NCBI RefSeq assembly: GCF_002019635.1
Contig: NZ_KV917371.1
Coordinates: forward strand, 930,001-994,000
Direction of reading: 5' to 3'
Source: Metabacillus halosaccharovorans
GTDB taxonomy: Bacteria; Bacillota; Bacilli; Bacillales; Bacillaceae
DNA length: 64,000 bases
Below are positions 35,387 through 44,269 of this stretch, one piece after another; the stretch's first letter is position 1, and the number at the start of each line of letters is the position of its first letter. Made by a program: the position numbers and the translations under genes. The notes under the pieces are model-generated. The model was not told where the DNA came from, did not search any database, and saw only the letters and a list, made by a program, of their open reading frames with translations.

Positions 35387-36145
35387 CTATTTCAAATACG
35401 TTTTTTTCACTGCATTCCAAGCATAACCTGTGAAGCTAAATACAGAACGGATGAGACTAAGTTTTTCTACATCTCGGTAAACCTTCCACGTTTGCTTAGC
35501 CGCTTTTACTTTGTTACTCGAGATCGAACCAGGTACCAGCCGATAATAAGCTAACACTTCCTGTAAACCATGTGCCTTAATGCCTCGTTTTAAGATCGAA
35601 AGCCATAGAGCAAAGTCCTGTCTTGTTCGAATATTGGGCATTTCTATTGGTCCTGTTTTTTCAATATTTACAACAGCAGTTAAACACCCAATGATTGTGT
35701 TACTCAATAATCCGTTATAGTCAATCTCGTCCGGAATATCAATAACACGGTCAAGCTTCTGTCCATCAACATCCATTAACTGATATTTTGAATATGTAAA
35801 GGCATACTCATTTTCTTCCATGAAACCTATTTGCTTTTCCAACTTCGTTGGAACCCATAAATCGTCACTATCTAAAAATGCGACATACTTTCCTCTTGCC
35901 GCCTTAATAGCTGTATTTCGTGCAATCGCAGCCCCACTGTTCTCTGTTAGCTCAATTAATTTAATTCGTGAATCTCCATCTGCATACTTTCTAATCACGT
36001 TTCTTGATTCATCCTTTGAGCAATCATCAACGATAAGCATCTCCCAATGCTCATATGTTTGTGAAAGAACAGAGTCGATTGTAGCAGGAATAAACTTTGT
36101 ACTATTGTAAGAAGGTGTGATGATTGATACTAACGGCTTGTCCAT
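35387..36145 (-). CDS. Family 2 glycosyltransferase
   Basis: 252 residues. GT-A fold with VSIITPSYNSTKFIPATIDS, DDCSKDES, and the metal-binding YVAFLDSDDLW. The C-terminal helices have no membrane segments. Similar in layout to TuaG. It adds one sugar to a lipid-linked wall polymer on the inner face of the membrane. Donor and acceptor unknown. ATG behind AAGGAAGGG, 15 nt after the upstream gene. Confidence 0.9.
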   Translation of the reverse strand: MDKPLVSIITPSYNSTKFIPATIDSVLSQTYEHWEMLIVDDCSKDESRNVIRKYADGDSRIKLIELTENSGAAIARNTAIKAARGKYVAFLDSDDLWVPTKLEKQIGFMEENEYAFTYSKYQLMDVDGQKLDRVIDIPDEIDYNGLLSNTIIGCLTAVVNIEKTGPIEMPNIRTRQDFALWLSILKRGIKAHGLQEVLAYYRLVPGSISSNKVKAAKQTWKVYRDVEKLSLIRSVFSFTGYAWNAVKKTYLK

Positions 36146-36160
36146 ACTTTTCCCTTCCTT

Positions 36161-37249
36161 CTATAAAAATTTCTTTTTGTAGAGGGAAACCATGTAAGCT
36201 GCGTTTTCCTCCCATTGGTAATGCTTTGCTACATGCTCTCGTCCAAGCTTCCCCATCTTTTTGCCTTCTTCAGGATGATTAATGAAATAATCCATTTTGT
36301 CTGCTATTGCTTGCGCATCTTTAGTAGGAATGACAAAACCTGTTTGTTTGTCCAGCACAACCTCAGGCAAACCCCCGACATTAGCCACAACAACAGGTAC
36401 TTCACATGCCTGTGCCTCTACAGCAGCAACCCCAAAGCTTTCACTATCCAATGTAGATGGAACAAAGAAAACATCGAATTCATTAATTTTATTCGGCACT
36501 TGATCATGCGGAATCTTGCCAGTGAATGTTGTTTGATCTGAAATAGCAAGTTCCTGTGATAGTTTTTTGTAATCTTCAAGTAAAGGTCCACCACCAACAA
36601 TCGTCAGATGTGTTTTCTTGTAGGTTTCCTCATCAACCTGGTCTTTAAAAAGAGCATACCCTTGTAAAAGGTAACGAATACCGTACTTTTCTGTCATTGT
36701 CTTTACAATCCCAAAGTTCGTTCTATCTGTTTCATCACTAATATCATTTGGCTTAAACACATCCAGGTTTACACCAAATGGTGTGACTTCAATATCTTTG
36801 TTTGTATACTTGGCAGTCTCCACCTTCATGATTTCACTTGTTGATCCAATCATATCTGCACACTTCAATGCATATTTTACCATATAAGTATTGATTGCAC
36901 CTTCTTTTGGGAAGTCAAAAATATCCATTCCCCAAACAGAAATAACATATGGATGGTAGTTTGCCAAAGCACCAATTACACCATAACTTGATACATAATG
37001 AGCATGAAGAATATCAGGCTTTTCTTCCTTTAATATCTTCTTTAAAGTAGAGACCGTTAAAAAATATGTTAACTTGTTAGACCCTACATTTAAATAATAT
37101 GTTTTGACATTTTTCCAATGTGAACGATCTTGATCATCCTTGTGACTGTCAAAGCTGATATTAATAATGTCAAAGCCTAACTTATTATAGTAATCCAAGA
37201 ATTTTTTTGTATGGACATTACTGGCTGGGCCTAGAACGGCAATTTTCAT
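36161..37249 (-). CDS. Family 4 glycosyltransferase
   Basis: 362 residues, GT-B fold. The N-terminal half has [15 protein letters not shown]. The C-terminal half has the nucleotide-sugar site ([49 protein letters not shown]). Retaining enzyme of the wall-polymer locus. Its ATG overlaps the stop of the upstream gene by 4 bases (ATGA), implying coupled translation. Confidence 0.9.
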   Translation of the reverse strand: MKIAVLGPASNVHTKKFLDYYNKLGFDIINISFDSHKDDQDRSHWKNVKTYYLNVGSNKLTYFLTVSTLKKILKEEKPDILHAHYVSSYGVIGALANYHPYVISVWGMDIFDFPKEGAINTYMVKYALKCADMIGSTSEIMKVETAKYTNKDIEVTPFGVNLDVFKPNDISDETDRTNFGIVKTMTEKYGIRYLLQGYALFKDQVDEETYKKTHLTIVGGGPLLEDYKKLSQELAISDQTTFTGKIPHDQVPNKINEFDVFFVPSTLDSESFGVAAVEAQACEVPVVVANVGGLPEVVLDKQTGFVIPTKDAQAIADKMDYFINHPEEGKKMGKLGREHVAKHYQWEENAAYMVSLYKKKFL

Positions 37250-38385
37250 GCTTTGTCCCTCTTTTCTTTTAAACGTAACATATCGTCGGCTACTTTCCTA
37301 ACCCTCGCATACCAGCTATGGTTTTCCCAAGCTTTCATCGCAATCGCCTGCTTTGTTTTCATGTACTTATCAGGCTGTAGAAGTTCCAGAATCGCTTTAC
37401 CATACTCTGCTGCATCGACTTTTGATACGACACCGAAGCCCTCTTCTGTCAAAAGGCGTGCTTGGGCATCACAATCTGTAGCCACAACAGGCAAATTATA
37501 AGCTAGATATTCAAACAGCTTTACAGGAACAGCAAAATCATGATAGGCATTTTTTTCCCTTGGAATTAATGCAACATGTGAACGGTCATACACCTCAACT
37601 AATTGTTGACCAGATAAATGACTCACCTTTAACCAACTATATTGCTCGTACTTTTGCATTGCATCATAATTATTATACTCATTTTCACGACAGACTAACT
37701 CAAGATTAATGGTATGTTCATTTTCGTTTAATACTTTAAATGCTTCCAATAGCATAAGCATCCCTACTTGGTCACTTATCCCTCCGACAAAAACAGCTTG
37801 ATATGGCTTTTCCAGCTTCATATTCTTTCTGCTGATGTCCACCTTCTCCATTCCAGGTGGAAGCTCACTCACATTACCTTGCCATCCTACATATTTATTC
37901 ATTTCTAGAGATGGTAGATAGAGCACATCGACATACTTTTGATACGTTTTTAATTCTTGTTTATATACCTGTCTCATGAGATAACGCAAGAACTTAATTC
38001 CTTTTGGCGGAACATACATATCATCAAATTGCCAATAGACATCTCTATAGAATAAGCTAATTGGTATATTTTTTTGTTTCAAAACATTCCAAAATCCACT
38101 GTCTATCTTTATGTTTCTTGGTTTTCGATCAGGATCTGTGAACCAATAAGGCATTGTACTATTTTCCATATAACAAAAAAGTGCTTTGTCATATTCATCA
38201 CGAGCCTTATATTGTTCAATTTTATTTTGCCTTTCACTTGTTGTTCCTGAGATAAGCACAAGCTCAAGATTTTCTTCTTCACAATATTTTTTAAATGCTT
38301 CAACAATTTTTTTCGGTCTTACACCTGATCCACTTTTAGGATTTTCTTGCAATTCATATGGAAAATACACGATGATGTGCTTCAT
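37246..38385 (-). CDS. Glycosyltransferase (GT-B type)
   Basis: 379 residues. N-terminus HIIVYFPYELQENPKSGSGV. The middle contains AVFVGGISDQVGMLMLLEAF, and the C-terminal donor site has HVALIPREKNAYHDFAVPVK followed by LFEYLAYNLPVVATDCDAQA. Probably retaining. First gene after an internal terminator, so it may have its own promoter in 38386-38425 or depend on read-through. Confidence 0.85.
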   Translation of the reverse strand: MKHIIVYFPYELQENPKSGSGVRPKKIVEAFKKYCEEENLELVLISGTTSERQNKIEQYKARDEYDKALFCYMENSTMPYWFTDPDRKPRNIKIDSGFWNVLKQKNIPISLFYRDVYWQFDDMYVPPKGIKFLRYLMRQVYKQELKTYQKYVDVLYLPSLEMNKYVGWQGNVSELPPGMEKVDISRKNMKLEKPYQAVFVGGISDQVGMLMLLEAFKVLNENEHTINLELVCRENEYNNYDAMQKYEQYSWLKVSHLSGQQLVEVYDRSHVALIPREKNAYHDFAVPVKLFEYLAYNLPVVATDCDAQARLLTEEGFGVVSKVDAAEYGKAILELLQPDKYMKTKQAIAMKAWENHSWYARVRKVADDMLRLKEKRDKA

Positions 38386-38425
38386 ATTCTTCCCTCAATT
38401 CACTAGAATTCGTACCATTACTACG

Positions 38426-38477
38426 AAAAAAACTCCCGTCACTCCTATCATTCAGATAGGTTCAGTTTAGACGGGAG
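38426..38477 (-). terminator. Intrinsic terminator inside the polysaccharide locus
   Basis: CTCCCGTC (38433-38440) pairs with GACGGGAG (38470-38477), with an inner CCTATC/GATAGG stem. T7 follows on the minus strand. It separates the epimerase gene from three glycosyltransferase genes. Confidence 0.85.
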
Positions 38478-38485
38478 ATATATTT

Positions 38486-39394
38486 TTACTTATAATAATT
38501 CATTGTATTTTGGAGCCCAACAAATAGGGATGTACTCGGAACCCAATCTAATTGTTCCTTTGTAATTTTGTTACAAAGAACACTTTTACGGATATCTCCA
38601 TTACGCTCTTCTTCATAATTTACAGCTATATTTGTTCCTGCAACTTTTTGCATTGTTTCAAAAAGGCTGTTTACTGTAATTTCCTCACTAGAAGATACGT
38701 TTAATATTTGATTATGTCCCATGGTCAGCGCTCTGACATTTGCATCAGCTACATCTTCTACATACACAAAATCTCTTGTTTGCATTCCATCTCCATAAAT
38801 GGTTGGAGAATTGCCTTTAGCCAACGCATCCGAGAATATGGCAATGACTCCACCTTCACCATTTGCATCTTGGCGAGGTCCGTAAACATTTGCATAACGC
38901 AAAATCGTATAGTCAATATCAAATGTTTCCTTTGCCATTTTTAAATAATATTCAACTGAAAGCTTAGACACTCCATAAGGAGATAAAGGATTAGTAGGGT
39001 GATCAAGCTCTACAGGTAGTGAAACCGGATTTCCATAAACTGCTGCAGATGATGCAAAGACAATTTTCTTTACATTATACTTCTTTGCCAAATCAATAAT
39101 TTTTAAAGAGCCATGTATATTTACTGATTCATCGTACAACATATCATTTATTGAATGAGCAACACTTACTTGAGCAGCTTGATGAATGATAGCTTCAGGT
39201 TGAAAATCCTGGACTACTTTTTCCATCAATTCACTATTTATGTCACAATCCATAATTGGCACATTTGGATTTACATTATTTTTATTACCTGTCACAAGAT
39301 TATCAACCACATAAACATCATGATTTTCATCCATTAACTTATCGACAATATGTGAACCGATAAATCCACAACCGCCAGTTACAAGAACCTTCAT
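38486..39394 (-). CDS. NAD-dependent nucleotide-sugar epimerase
   Basis: 302 residues, extended short-chain dehydrogenase. NAD-binding VTGGCGFIGSHIVDKL, catalytic serine in FASSAAVYGN, and YGVSK with the catalytic Tyr and Lys. Likely a UDP-glucose or UDP-GlcNAc 4-epimerase; substrate choice cannot be read from sequence. It supplies a sugar donor for the neighbouring transferases. Confidence 0.9.
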   Translation of the reverse strand: MKVLVTGGCGFIGSHIVDKLMDENHDVYVVDNLVTGNKNNVNPNVPIMDCDINSELMEKVVQDFQPEAIIHQAAQVSVAHSINDMLYDESVNIHGSLKIIDLAKKYNVKKIVFASSAAVYGNPVSLPVELDHPTNPLSPYGVSKLSVEYYLKMAKETFDIDYTILRYANVYGPRQDANGEGGVIAIFSDALAKGNSPTIYGDGMQTRDFVYVEDVADANVRALTMGHNQILNVSSSEEITVNSLFETMQKVAGTNIAVNYEEERNGDIRKSVLCNKITKEQLDWVPSTSLFVGLQNTMNYYK

Positions 39395-39415
39395 ACTAGA
39401 GATTTCCCCCCAAAG

Positions 39416-40072
39416 CTACCTAGCACCTTCACCTGTAAAGATAACTCTTATTGTCTTAAATGCAGTGTTTAGATCTAATAGCAAGCCCATGTTTTTTATA
39501 TAAATTAAATCATATTCTAATTTTTCCTTTGGTGAAATATCGTATCCACCGTTTACTTGTGCCCATCCAGTCAAGCCCGGTTTTACTAGTAAACGCATTT
39601 TAAACCCTGGTATATCACGCTCAAAATCGTCAGTAAATTCTGGACGTTCAGGTCTTGGACCAATTAAACTCATATCACCTTTGATAACATTAATCAGCTG
39701 AGGAAGCTCATCAATACGTGTTTTACGGATAAAAGCCCCGACTTTGGTTACACGCGGATCATTCTTGCTAGCCCACTGAGCTCCATTTTTCTCCGCATCA
39801 TTTCTCATTGATCTAAGCTTAATGACATTGAATTTTTTTCCCTTATATCCTACTCGTTCTTGGAAAAAGAGTGCATTCCCCGGTGACTCAAGTCTAATTA
39901 TAATCATAGTCAACAAAACAATAGGGGTTGCAAGGATTAATCCAATCGTTCCAAAAAGAAGATCAAAAAAACGTTTCAAATACAGATTGTATATTGTTTC
40001 CTTAGGTATTACAGCCAGTCTTTGATATGAATTTGTTTGAAATATTGTTGATTCTGCTCGATTTATTGCCAT
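39416..40072 (-). CDS. tuaA: Undecaprenyl-phosphate sugar-phosphate transferase (short WcaJ/TuaA type)
   Basis: Starts a polymer chain by moving a sugar phosphate to undecaprenyl phosphate at the membrane. ATG 40072 fits GAGGTG 6 nt upstream; the GTG at 40081 lies inside that site. One membrane hairpin (FFDLLFGTIGLILATPIVLL), then FFQERVGYKGKKFNVIKLRS, RKTRIDELPQLINVIKGDMS, LIGPRPERPEF and KPGLTGWAQVNG. 218 residues, the monotopic catalytic core only. First gene of the leftward locus. Confidence 0.92.
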   Translation of the reverse strand: MAINRAESTIFQTNSYQRLAVIPKETIYNLYLKRFFDLLFGTIGLILATPIVLLTMIIIRLESPGNALFFQERVGYKGKKFNVIKLRSMRNDAEKNGAQWASKNDPRVTKVGAFIRKTRIDELPQLINVIKGDMSLIGPRPERPEFTDDFERDIPGFKMRLLVKPGLTGWAQVNGGYDISPKEKLEYDLIYIKNMGLLLDLNTAFKTIRVIFTGEGAR

Positions 40073-40593
40073 CCTTATCACCTCGAATACTAAAACATGG
40101 CTATCATAAAAATAGAGAACCTAAGATGGTACTCTTTTTAAAACACTCAGTTAACAAAGCATCATAAAAAAAATATCATTTGAAACGTAAAAGGTCAATA
40201 AGAACATTATGAAATACTGCCAATACGTTCCATCTAACAAGTGAATTACTGTATATTGTGACACTTAATTCGAGAAATAAAACCAACAATTACTTATTAA
40301 TGTAAGTAATCGTGGGAAATTTCATTCACCGTTAACGAAAACTTTTTTTGTCATCCAAAAGTATTTTTGGAAATGCCCTGGCTGACTTTTAATTTGTTAT
40401 CATCAATAAAATGAAGTGGCACATTTATATTATTACTGCAAACTTTTTTGTTTCTTACCGTTAATTCTATAATACATTACTTAATTCATAAAAAAATGAA
40501 TAAAATATTATATTTTTATGAAAAATATATTTCAATTTAACTTTTCAATACGTTCATAACAGTTATTAACTAATAGAATGAAAAATACACTTA
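40073..40593. other. Gene-free upstream region of the polysaccharide locus
   Basis: AT-rich. It contains an 8-bp inverted repeat ATTACTTA / TAAGTAAT (40289-40310, 6-nt spacer), a possible operator. Promoters for the leftward locus should lie here, but none stands out. Confidence 0.45.
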
Positions 40594-41376
40594 TTATTTT
40601 TTCACAAAATAGTCAATTATGTAATTTGACCAAACCTCAAATCCTTTTTCATTTCCGGAGTTATTAGTTGTTAAAAAGTCTTTCATTTTCTCATCATTTA
40701 GTTCTGGCCAATTCCCCCAGTGGTCTAAGTAAATTAAACTATTGTTTTTAGCATATTCTTTTAGCTGGTTAACCTCATTTGGATAATAGACAGCATTATA
40801 TAATGGATTTGGCGGTTGAATTATCAAAACAGCTTCTTTATTCTCAGTTTTCCAATTTGAAATAATTTCATTTACATTCTCTATTGTATTTTCTATACCC
40901 ACATTTCCATTATCCTTTAACATAGGTACTTCAAATAACACTACATCCGGTGCTATCTTATCTAGCTCCTTATAAGAGTTATCACTTACTAAATCTTGAG
41001 TTGTTTTATCTCCTGTGGATATAACAGTTAGATCGAATACATTTCCATATGCAGATTTTAATTCTTTTTGAAACCTTTCTGACCATGTTCCCTCTACTTC
41101 AGATGTACCATAAATAACTAATTTCACTGGTTTTTCATTCAAAATTGATTCATTAACTTTTTTTTGTAAATTTTCCGGTAAGTTAGTTGTATAACCTGAT
41201 ATTTTCGGATTAATATCTGGATTATCTTCCTTAACTACTTCTTTCTTATCATCAACTCTATCACTACTTGATATTTTTTCTCCTTGAGCAGATATCTTCT
41301 GATTCCAATGGAGATTACCAATAACCACAGTTGTTACACATAAAATGAGGATGATAATAACAAACATCTTTTTCAA
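40594..41376 (-). CDS. Membrane-anchored SGNH/GDSL-like hydrolase
   Basis: TTG 41376 is preferred: GGAGG lies 9 nt upstream and it gives a clean N-terminal anchor (KKMFVIIILILCVTTVVI). About 260 residues. Block I-like KLVIYGTSEVEGTWSERFQK replaces the usual GDS with GTS. Later blocks are weaker (VVLFEVPMLKDNG, IIQPPNPLYNA), and a possible catalytic pair D-x-x-G lies in YLDHWGNWPEL. Such proteins near polysaccharide genes may add or remove acyl groups. Activity is inferred only. Confidence 0.7.
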   Translation of the reverse strand: MKKMFVIIILILCVTTVVIGNLHWNQKISAQGEKISSSDRVDDKKEVVKEDNPDINPKISGYTTNLPENLQKKVNESILNEKPVKLVIYGTSEVEGTWSERFQKELKSAYGNVFDLTVISTGDKTTQDLVSDNSYKELDKIAPDVVLFEVPMLKDNGNVGIENTIENVNEIISNWKTENKEAVLIIQPPNPLYNAVYYPNEVNQLKEYAKNNSLIYLDHWGNWPELNDEKMKDFLTTNNSGNEKGFEVWSNYIIDYFVKK

Positions 41377-41548
41377 ATTAAATAGCCTCCAACATTCGAC
41401 ATTATTATACTTAAAATTATACATATATACAGGTATCTTACAAACATTTTCCAAGATTAACGAAGTCTATCTTAATTTATGAACTTATATGTAACATTTT
41501 ACTATTTATTACGTCTTATAATTGGAAACATTTTTTTACAAAAAATGA

Positions 41549-41577
41549 TTGTGATAAAACTCTGAGGGCCCTATAAT
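41549..41577 (+). promoter_or_regulatory. Predicted sigma-A promoter of the LCP gene
   Basis: TTGTGA (41549-41554), 17-bp spacer, TATAAT (41572-41577), about 45 nt ahead of the start codon. Confidence 0.7.
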
Positions 41578-41622
41578 CTTTATAGGCTATTGTGAAAATA
41601 ATTCAAAAGGATGATATAAAAC

Positions 41623-42570
41623 ATGAGAGAACGCAAGAAGAAAAAAAATAAGTGGCTTTGGATCACTTTAAGCGTTATTGGCCTACTTGTTTTAGGTACG
41701 GGTGGTTATGCTTTTTATTTATATAAATCTGCTTCAGATACGGTGGCCAGCATTCAGGAAGATCTTGATCGGGATAAATCAGAAAAACGTACAGAAGAAA
41801 TTGTGTTTGAAGAAAAAGATCCCATTTCGATTCTGTTAATGGGTGTGGATGAACGTGAAGGTGACAGCGGTCGTTCTGACTCATTAATTTTAATGACTGT
41901 TAATCCTAATACGAATACAACTCAAATGGTGAGTATTCCGCGTGATACAAGAACAGAGATTATCGGAAAAGGGAAGCAGGACAAAATCAACCATGCTTAT
42001 GCCTTTGGTGGTACAGAAATGGCTATTAATACAGTAGAAAATTTCTTAGATGTTCCTGTTGATTATTTCGTAAAAATCAATATGGAAAGTTTTAAAGATA
42101 CTGTTGATGCAGTTGGCGGTGTAGAGGTAAATAATACACTTAATTTCTCTTATGAAGGATATGACTTCACTGAAGGTATGACCAAACTTGATGGCAAAAA
42201 AGCACTCGCCTACACAAGAATGCGTTATGACGATCCTCGCGGTGACTTCGGTCGTCAAGAACGTCAACGTCAAGTCATCGAAGCAGTTATTAAAAAAGGT
42301 GCTAACGTCTCATCTATTACAAAGTTCGGCGATATGTTCGGTGTTGTCCGTGATAACGTAAAAACAAACCTGACATTTGATGAAATGTGGGATATTCAAG
42401 CTAATTATAAAACAGCTGCGCAAAATCTTGAGCAGTTCCAAGTAGAAGGCTCTGGCACTAAAATCGATGGGATCTACTACTACATCGTTCCAGAAGAGAA
42501 GCGTTTAGCCCTATCAGATCAGCTAAAAGAGCATCTTGAAATCAGCACAAATACAGCAAGCACCAATTGA
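41623..42570 (+). CDS. LCP (LytR-CpsA-Psr) family wall-polymer ligase
   Basis: 315 residues. Short basic N-terminus, one membrane helix (WITLSVIGLLVLGTGGYAF), then the extracellular LCP domain: ILLMGVDEREGDSGRSDSLI, VSIPRDTRTEI, INHAYAFGG, and ALAYTRMRYDDPRGDFGRQE followed by RQRQVI. All phosphate-binding Arg/Asp residues are present. These enzymes move lipid-linked wall polymers onto peptidoglycan. Standing divergent to the polysaccharide locus, it is the likely attaching enzyme. Confidence 0.94.
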   Translation: MRERKKKKNKWLWITLSVIGLLVLGTGGYAFYLYKSASDTVASIQEDLDRDKSEKRTEEIVFEEKDPISILLMGVDEREGDSGRSDSLILMTVNPNTNTTQMVSIPRDTRTEIIGKGKQDKINHAYAFGGTEMAINTVENFLDVPVDYFVKINMESFKDTVDAVGGVEVNNTLNFSYEGYDFTEGMTKLDGKKALAYTRMRYDDPRGDFGRQERQRQVIEAVIKKGANVSSITKFGDMFGVVRDNVKTNLTFDEMWDIQANYKTAAQNLEQFQVEGSGTKIDGIYYYIVPEEKRLALSDQLKEHLEISTNTASTN

Positions 42571-42579
42571 TTTTTAGGA

Positions 42580-42614
42580 AGTTAGTCCTATTTTACAGGG
42601 ACTAGCTTTTTTTA
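42580..42614 (+). terminator. Intrinsic terminator
   Basis: AGTTAGTCC and GGACTAGCT arms followed by T7, just after the LCP gene. Confidence 0.85.
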
Positions 42615-42753
42615 TGACATTTTTTGTTATAATTCATAAGAATGGGGAATTTCATCAAAAATGGTTGATAAGATTTTGATATAATCTATTAGGCATAATT
42701 TGAAGAGGATTCCATATTCTTTTATAGAAATCATCTGTTGGGAGGGATCATTT

Positions 42754-43011
42754 TTGGAATTTTCTTTTGGATTTATTATTTCGATTATAATCGCCATATA
42801 CTTAGCAATTGATGCTCCAAAGCATAACCGCAATCCATGGCTTTGGGGAATTTTAGGCTTCTTATTTGGACCAATCGTGTTAGGTATATACTTAATCGTC
42901 ACAGGCAGAAAAGTGGCTGGCTGGATCATCCTAGTTATTTCCATCCTGCTTGTCATTCTTGTCATTCTATTATTCGCAGTTGGAATGTACTTCATTTTTA
43001 ATGGTATGTAA
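42754..43011 (+). CDS. Small membrane protein
   Basis: TTG 42754 has GGAGGGA 7 nt upstream and gives an 85-residue protein. Three hydrophobic segments: FGFIISIIIAIYLAI, WLWGILGFLFGPIVLGIYLI, and a long C-terminal helix from WIILVISILLVI. The middle part resembles small phospholipase-D-N-like membrane proteins. Function unknown. Confidence 0.7.
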   Translation: MEFSFGFIISIIIAIYLAIDAPKHNRNPWLWGILGFLFGPIVLGIYLIVTGRKVAGWIILVISILLVILVILLFAVGMYFIFNGM

Positions 43012-43012
43012 A

Positions 43013-43050
43013 GTGGACCGAGGGGACAGGTTCCTTGTCCCTCTGGTCCT
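43013..43050 (+). repeat. Dispersed repeat, copy 5
   Basis: GGACCGAGG, then the GGGACAGGTTCCTTGTCCC core, then CTCTGGTCC. The outer GGACC/GGTCC arms extend the palindrome. It lies between convergent genes and could act as their terminator hairpin. Confidence 0.85.
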
Positions 43051-43051
43051 T

Positions 43052-43510
43052 TTAATATTCCCACACGATTCTCCATTCACCCTCATGTTGTACGGCATAG
43101 ACATCCTGTAAGATCGTGAAATTCCCAAATTTGCTTTTAAATTGTTGTTCAACGATCATTTTATATGCTGTTGGGAACGTATCTTTATCCTCTGCCATTT
43201 TCCAGTTTTGAATCTCTTCTTCCACGACGATTTCATACTCAAATGTTGTGATACCGTAATGACTCATGTAGATGTGTGAACGCTCTGTTACATAAACATT
43301 TTTTGAAAAGCGCTCCTGCATAACAGGGTGAAACAATTCCCATGCGCTGCCAAAGTCACCTTCTTCCTCATAGTGGTAAAATGTTGAAATAACATCCTCA
43401 GGTTCATTTTTACCTAAATCAAATAAAAACCGAACGGATATAAATAGGAATAACGCAACTATAATGATCATAATAATCAGTGGTATTCGATTTCTAGATC
43501 GTCTCCTCAC
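43052..43510 (-). CDS. Membrane-anchored NTF2-like protein
   Basis: 152 residues. N-terminal helix IPLIIMIIIVALFLFISV, then a cone-like domain: PEDVISTFYHYEEEGDFGSA followed by WELFHPVMQERF, ending TILQDVYAVQHEGEWRIVWE. The layout resembles DUF4878/NTF2-like extracellular domains. Function unknown. Confidence 0.75.
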   Translation of the reverse strand: MRRRSRNRIPLIIMIIIVALFLFISVRFLFDLGKNEPEDVISTFYHYEEEGDFGSAWELFHPVMQERFSKNVYVTERSHIYMSHYGITTFEYEIVVEEEIQNWKMAEDKDTFPTAYKMIVEQQFKSKFGNFTILQDVYAVQHEGEWRIVWEY

Positions 43511-43571
43511 TTTGCTACACCTCGCTGTCTAAGTAATACAAGGTATGTACCAAATTGGACAGATATTCTTC

Positions 43572-43599
43572 TTACCGATTGTAAAAAAACTGGTATAAT
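43572..43599 (+). promoter_or_regulatory. Possible promoter
   Basis: TTACCG, 16-bp spacer, TATAAT at 43594-43599, about 26 nt ahead of the 43625 gene. Confidence 0.5.
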
Positions 43600-43624
43600 A
43601 GATGTTCAGATATTTTCCGTAGAA

Positions 43625-44065
43625 ATGAGTGATGAAATGAAGGATGGCATTTTGTTTCTTGTTGAGATCATGAACAATTTGCATGATATATTAATTGTGA
43701 TCATCAATGATATTTTAGGCTTACAGATGACAGACAAAGACATGCATTTTTGGATTATGGGCTTCATCGGAATGGTGACATTCGCCGCTGTCTATATGAT
43801 CTCAAAATGGCTATCACAGTTTCCGTTTGGTATTCATTTAATTGCTTTTTTATATACATTAACGTTTATGTTCGTCCTCGTCTTCGCCATCGAAATTCAA
43901 CAAGCAATCACAAGCAGAGGAAATATGGAATTCGCCGATGCGATTGTCGGGTTGTGGGGATATATTGCGCTATTCCTTGTGTATGCGGGAGTTATGGTGT
44001 TTTTCATCCTTGTTAAAGCATTGTTTAAGAAAGGGAAAAATAAAAAAGACGAGTTGGATGTGTAA
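43625..44065 (+). CDS. Membrane protein of unknown function
   Basis: 146 residues, about four hydrophobic segments (HFWIMGFIGMVTFAAVYMIS, FGIHLIAFLYTLTFMFVLVF, YIALFLVYAGVMVFFILV), with a lysine-rich C-terminus. The ribosome binding site is weak. The ATG at 43637 is an alternative start. Family not recognised. Confidence 0.7.
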   Translation: MSDEMKDGILFLVEIMNNLHDILIVIINDILGLQMTDKDMHFWIMGFIGMVTFAAVYMISKWLSQFPFGIHLIAFLYTLTFMFVLVFAIEIQQAITSRGNMEFADAIVGLWGYIALFLVYAGVMVFFILVKALFKKGKNKKDELDV

Positions 44066-44067
44066 GA

Positions 44068-44101
44068 AGAAGGAGCAGCTGAGCTGTTGCTTCTTTTTTT
44101 T
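44068..44101 (+). terminator. Intrinsic terminator
   Basis: AGAAG-AGCA pairs with TGTT-CTTCT around GCTGAGC, followed by T8. Confidence 0.75.
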
Positions 44102-44111
44102 AGTTCAATGT

Positions 44112-44145
44112 TGGTCCATAGGGACAGGTCCCTCGTCCCTATCCT
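44112..44145 (+). repeat. Dispersed repeat, copy 6 (diverged)
   Basis: TAGGGACAGGTCCCTCGTCCCTA, a shortened and altered form of the core. Confidence 0.7.
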
Positions 44146-44173
44146 AGTAAAGTAGAGTGCAATTTCGCTAACT

Positions 44174-44260
44174 TTGACTACTTTTTTACAAGTTACATAT
44201 AAAAGCCTCCTCTCTTGATTAAACCCTAAAGAAATGGACAAAACTAAGCAAGAGAGGAGG
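44174..44260 (+). promoter_or_regulatory. Promoter and 5' hairpin covering the Shine-Dalgarno site
   Basis: TTGACT (44174-44179), 18-bp spacer, TATAAA (44198-44203). CCTCCTCTCTTG (44206-44217) is exactly complementary to CAAGAGAGGAGG (44249-44260), which holds the AGGAGG site of the next gene. If transcription starts near 44209, about 9 bp of this stem remain, at the very 5' end of the mRNA. Confidence 0.55.
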
Positions 44261-44269
44261 AAGATCAAA

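Noticed and set aside
42627-43076. 149-codon minus-strand frame across the small membrane protein gene
   Set aside because: It crosses a dispersed repeat and a well-started gene on the other strand, and has no ribosome binding site.
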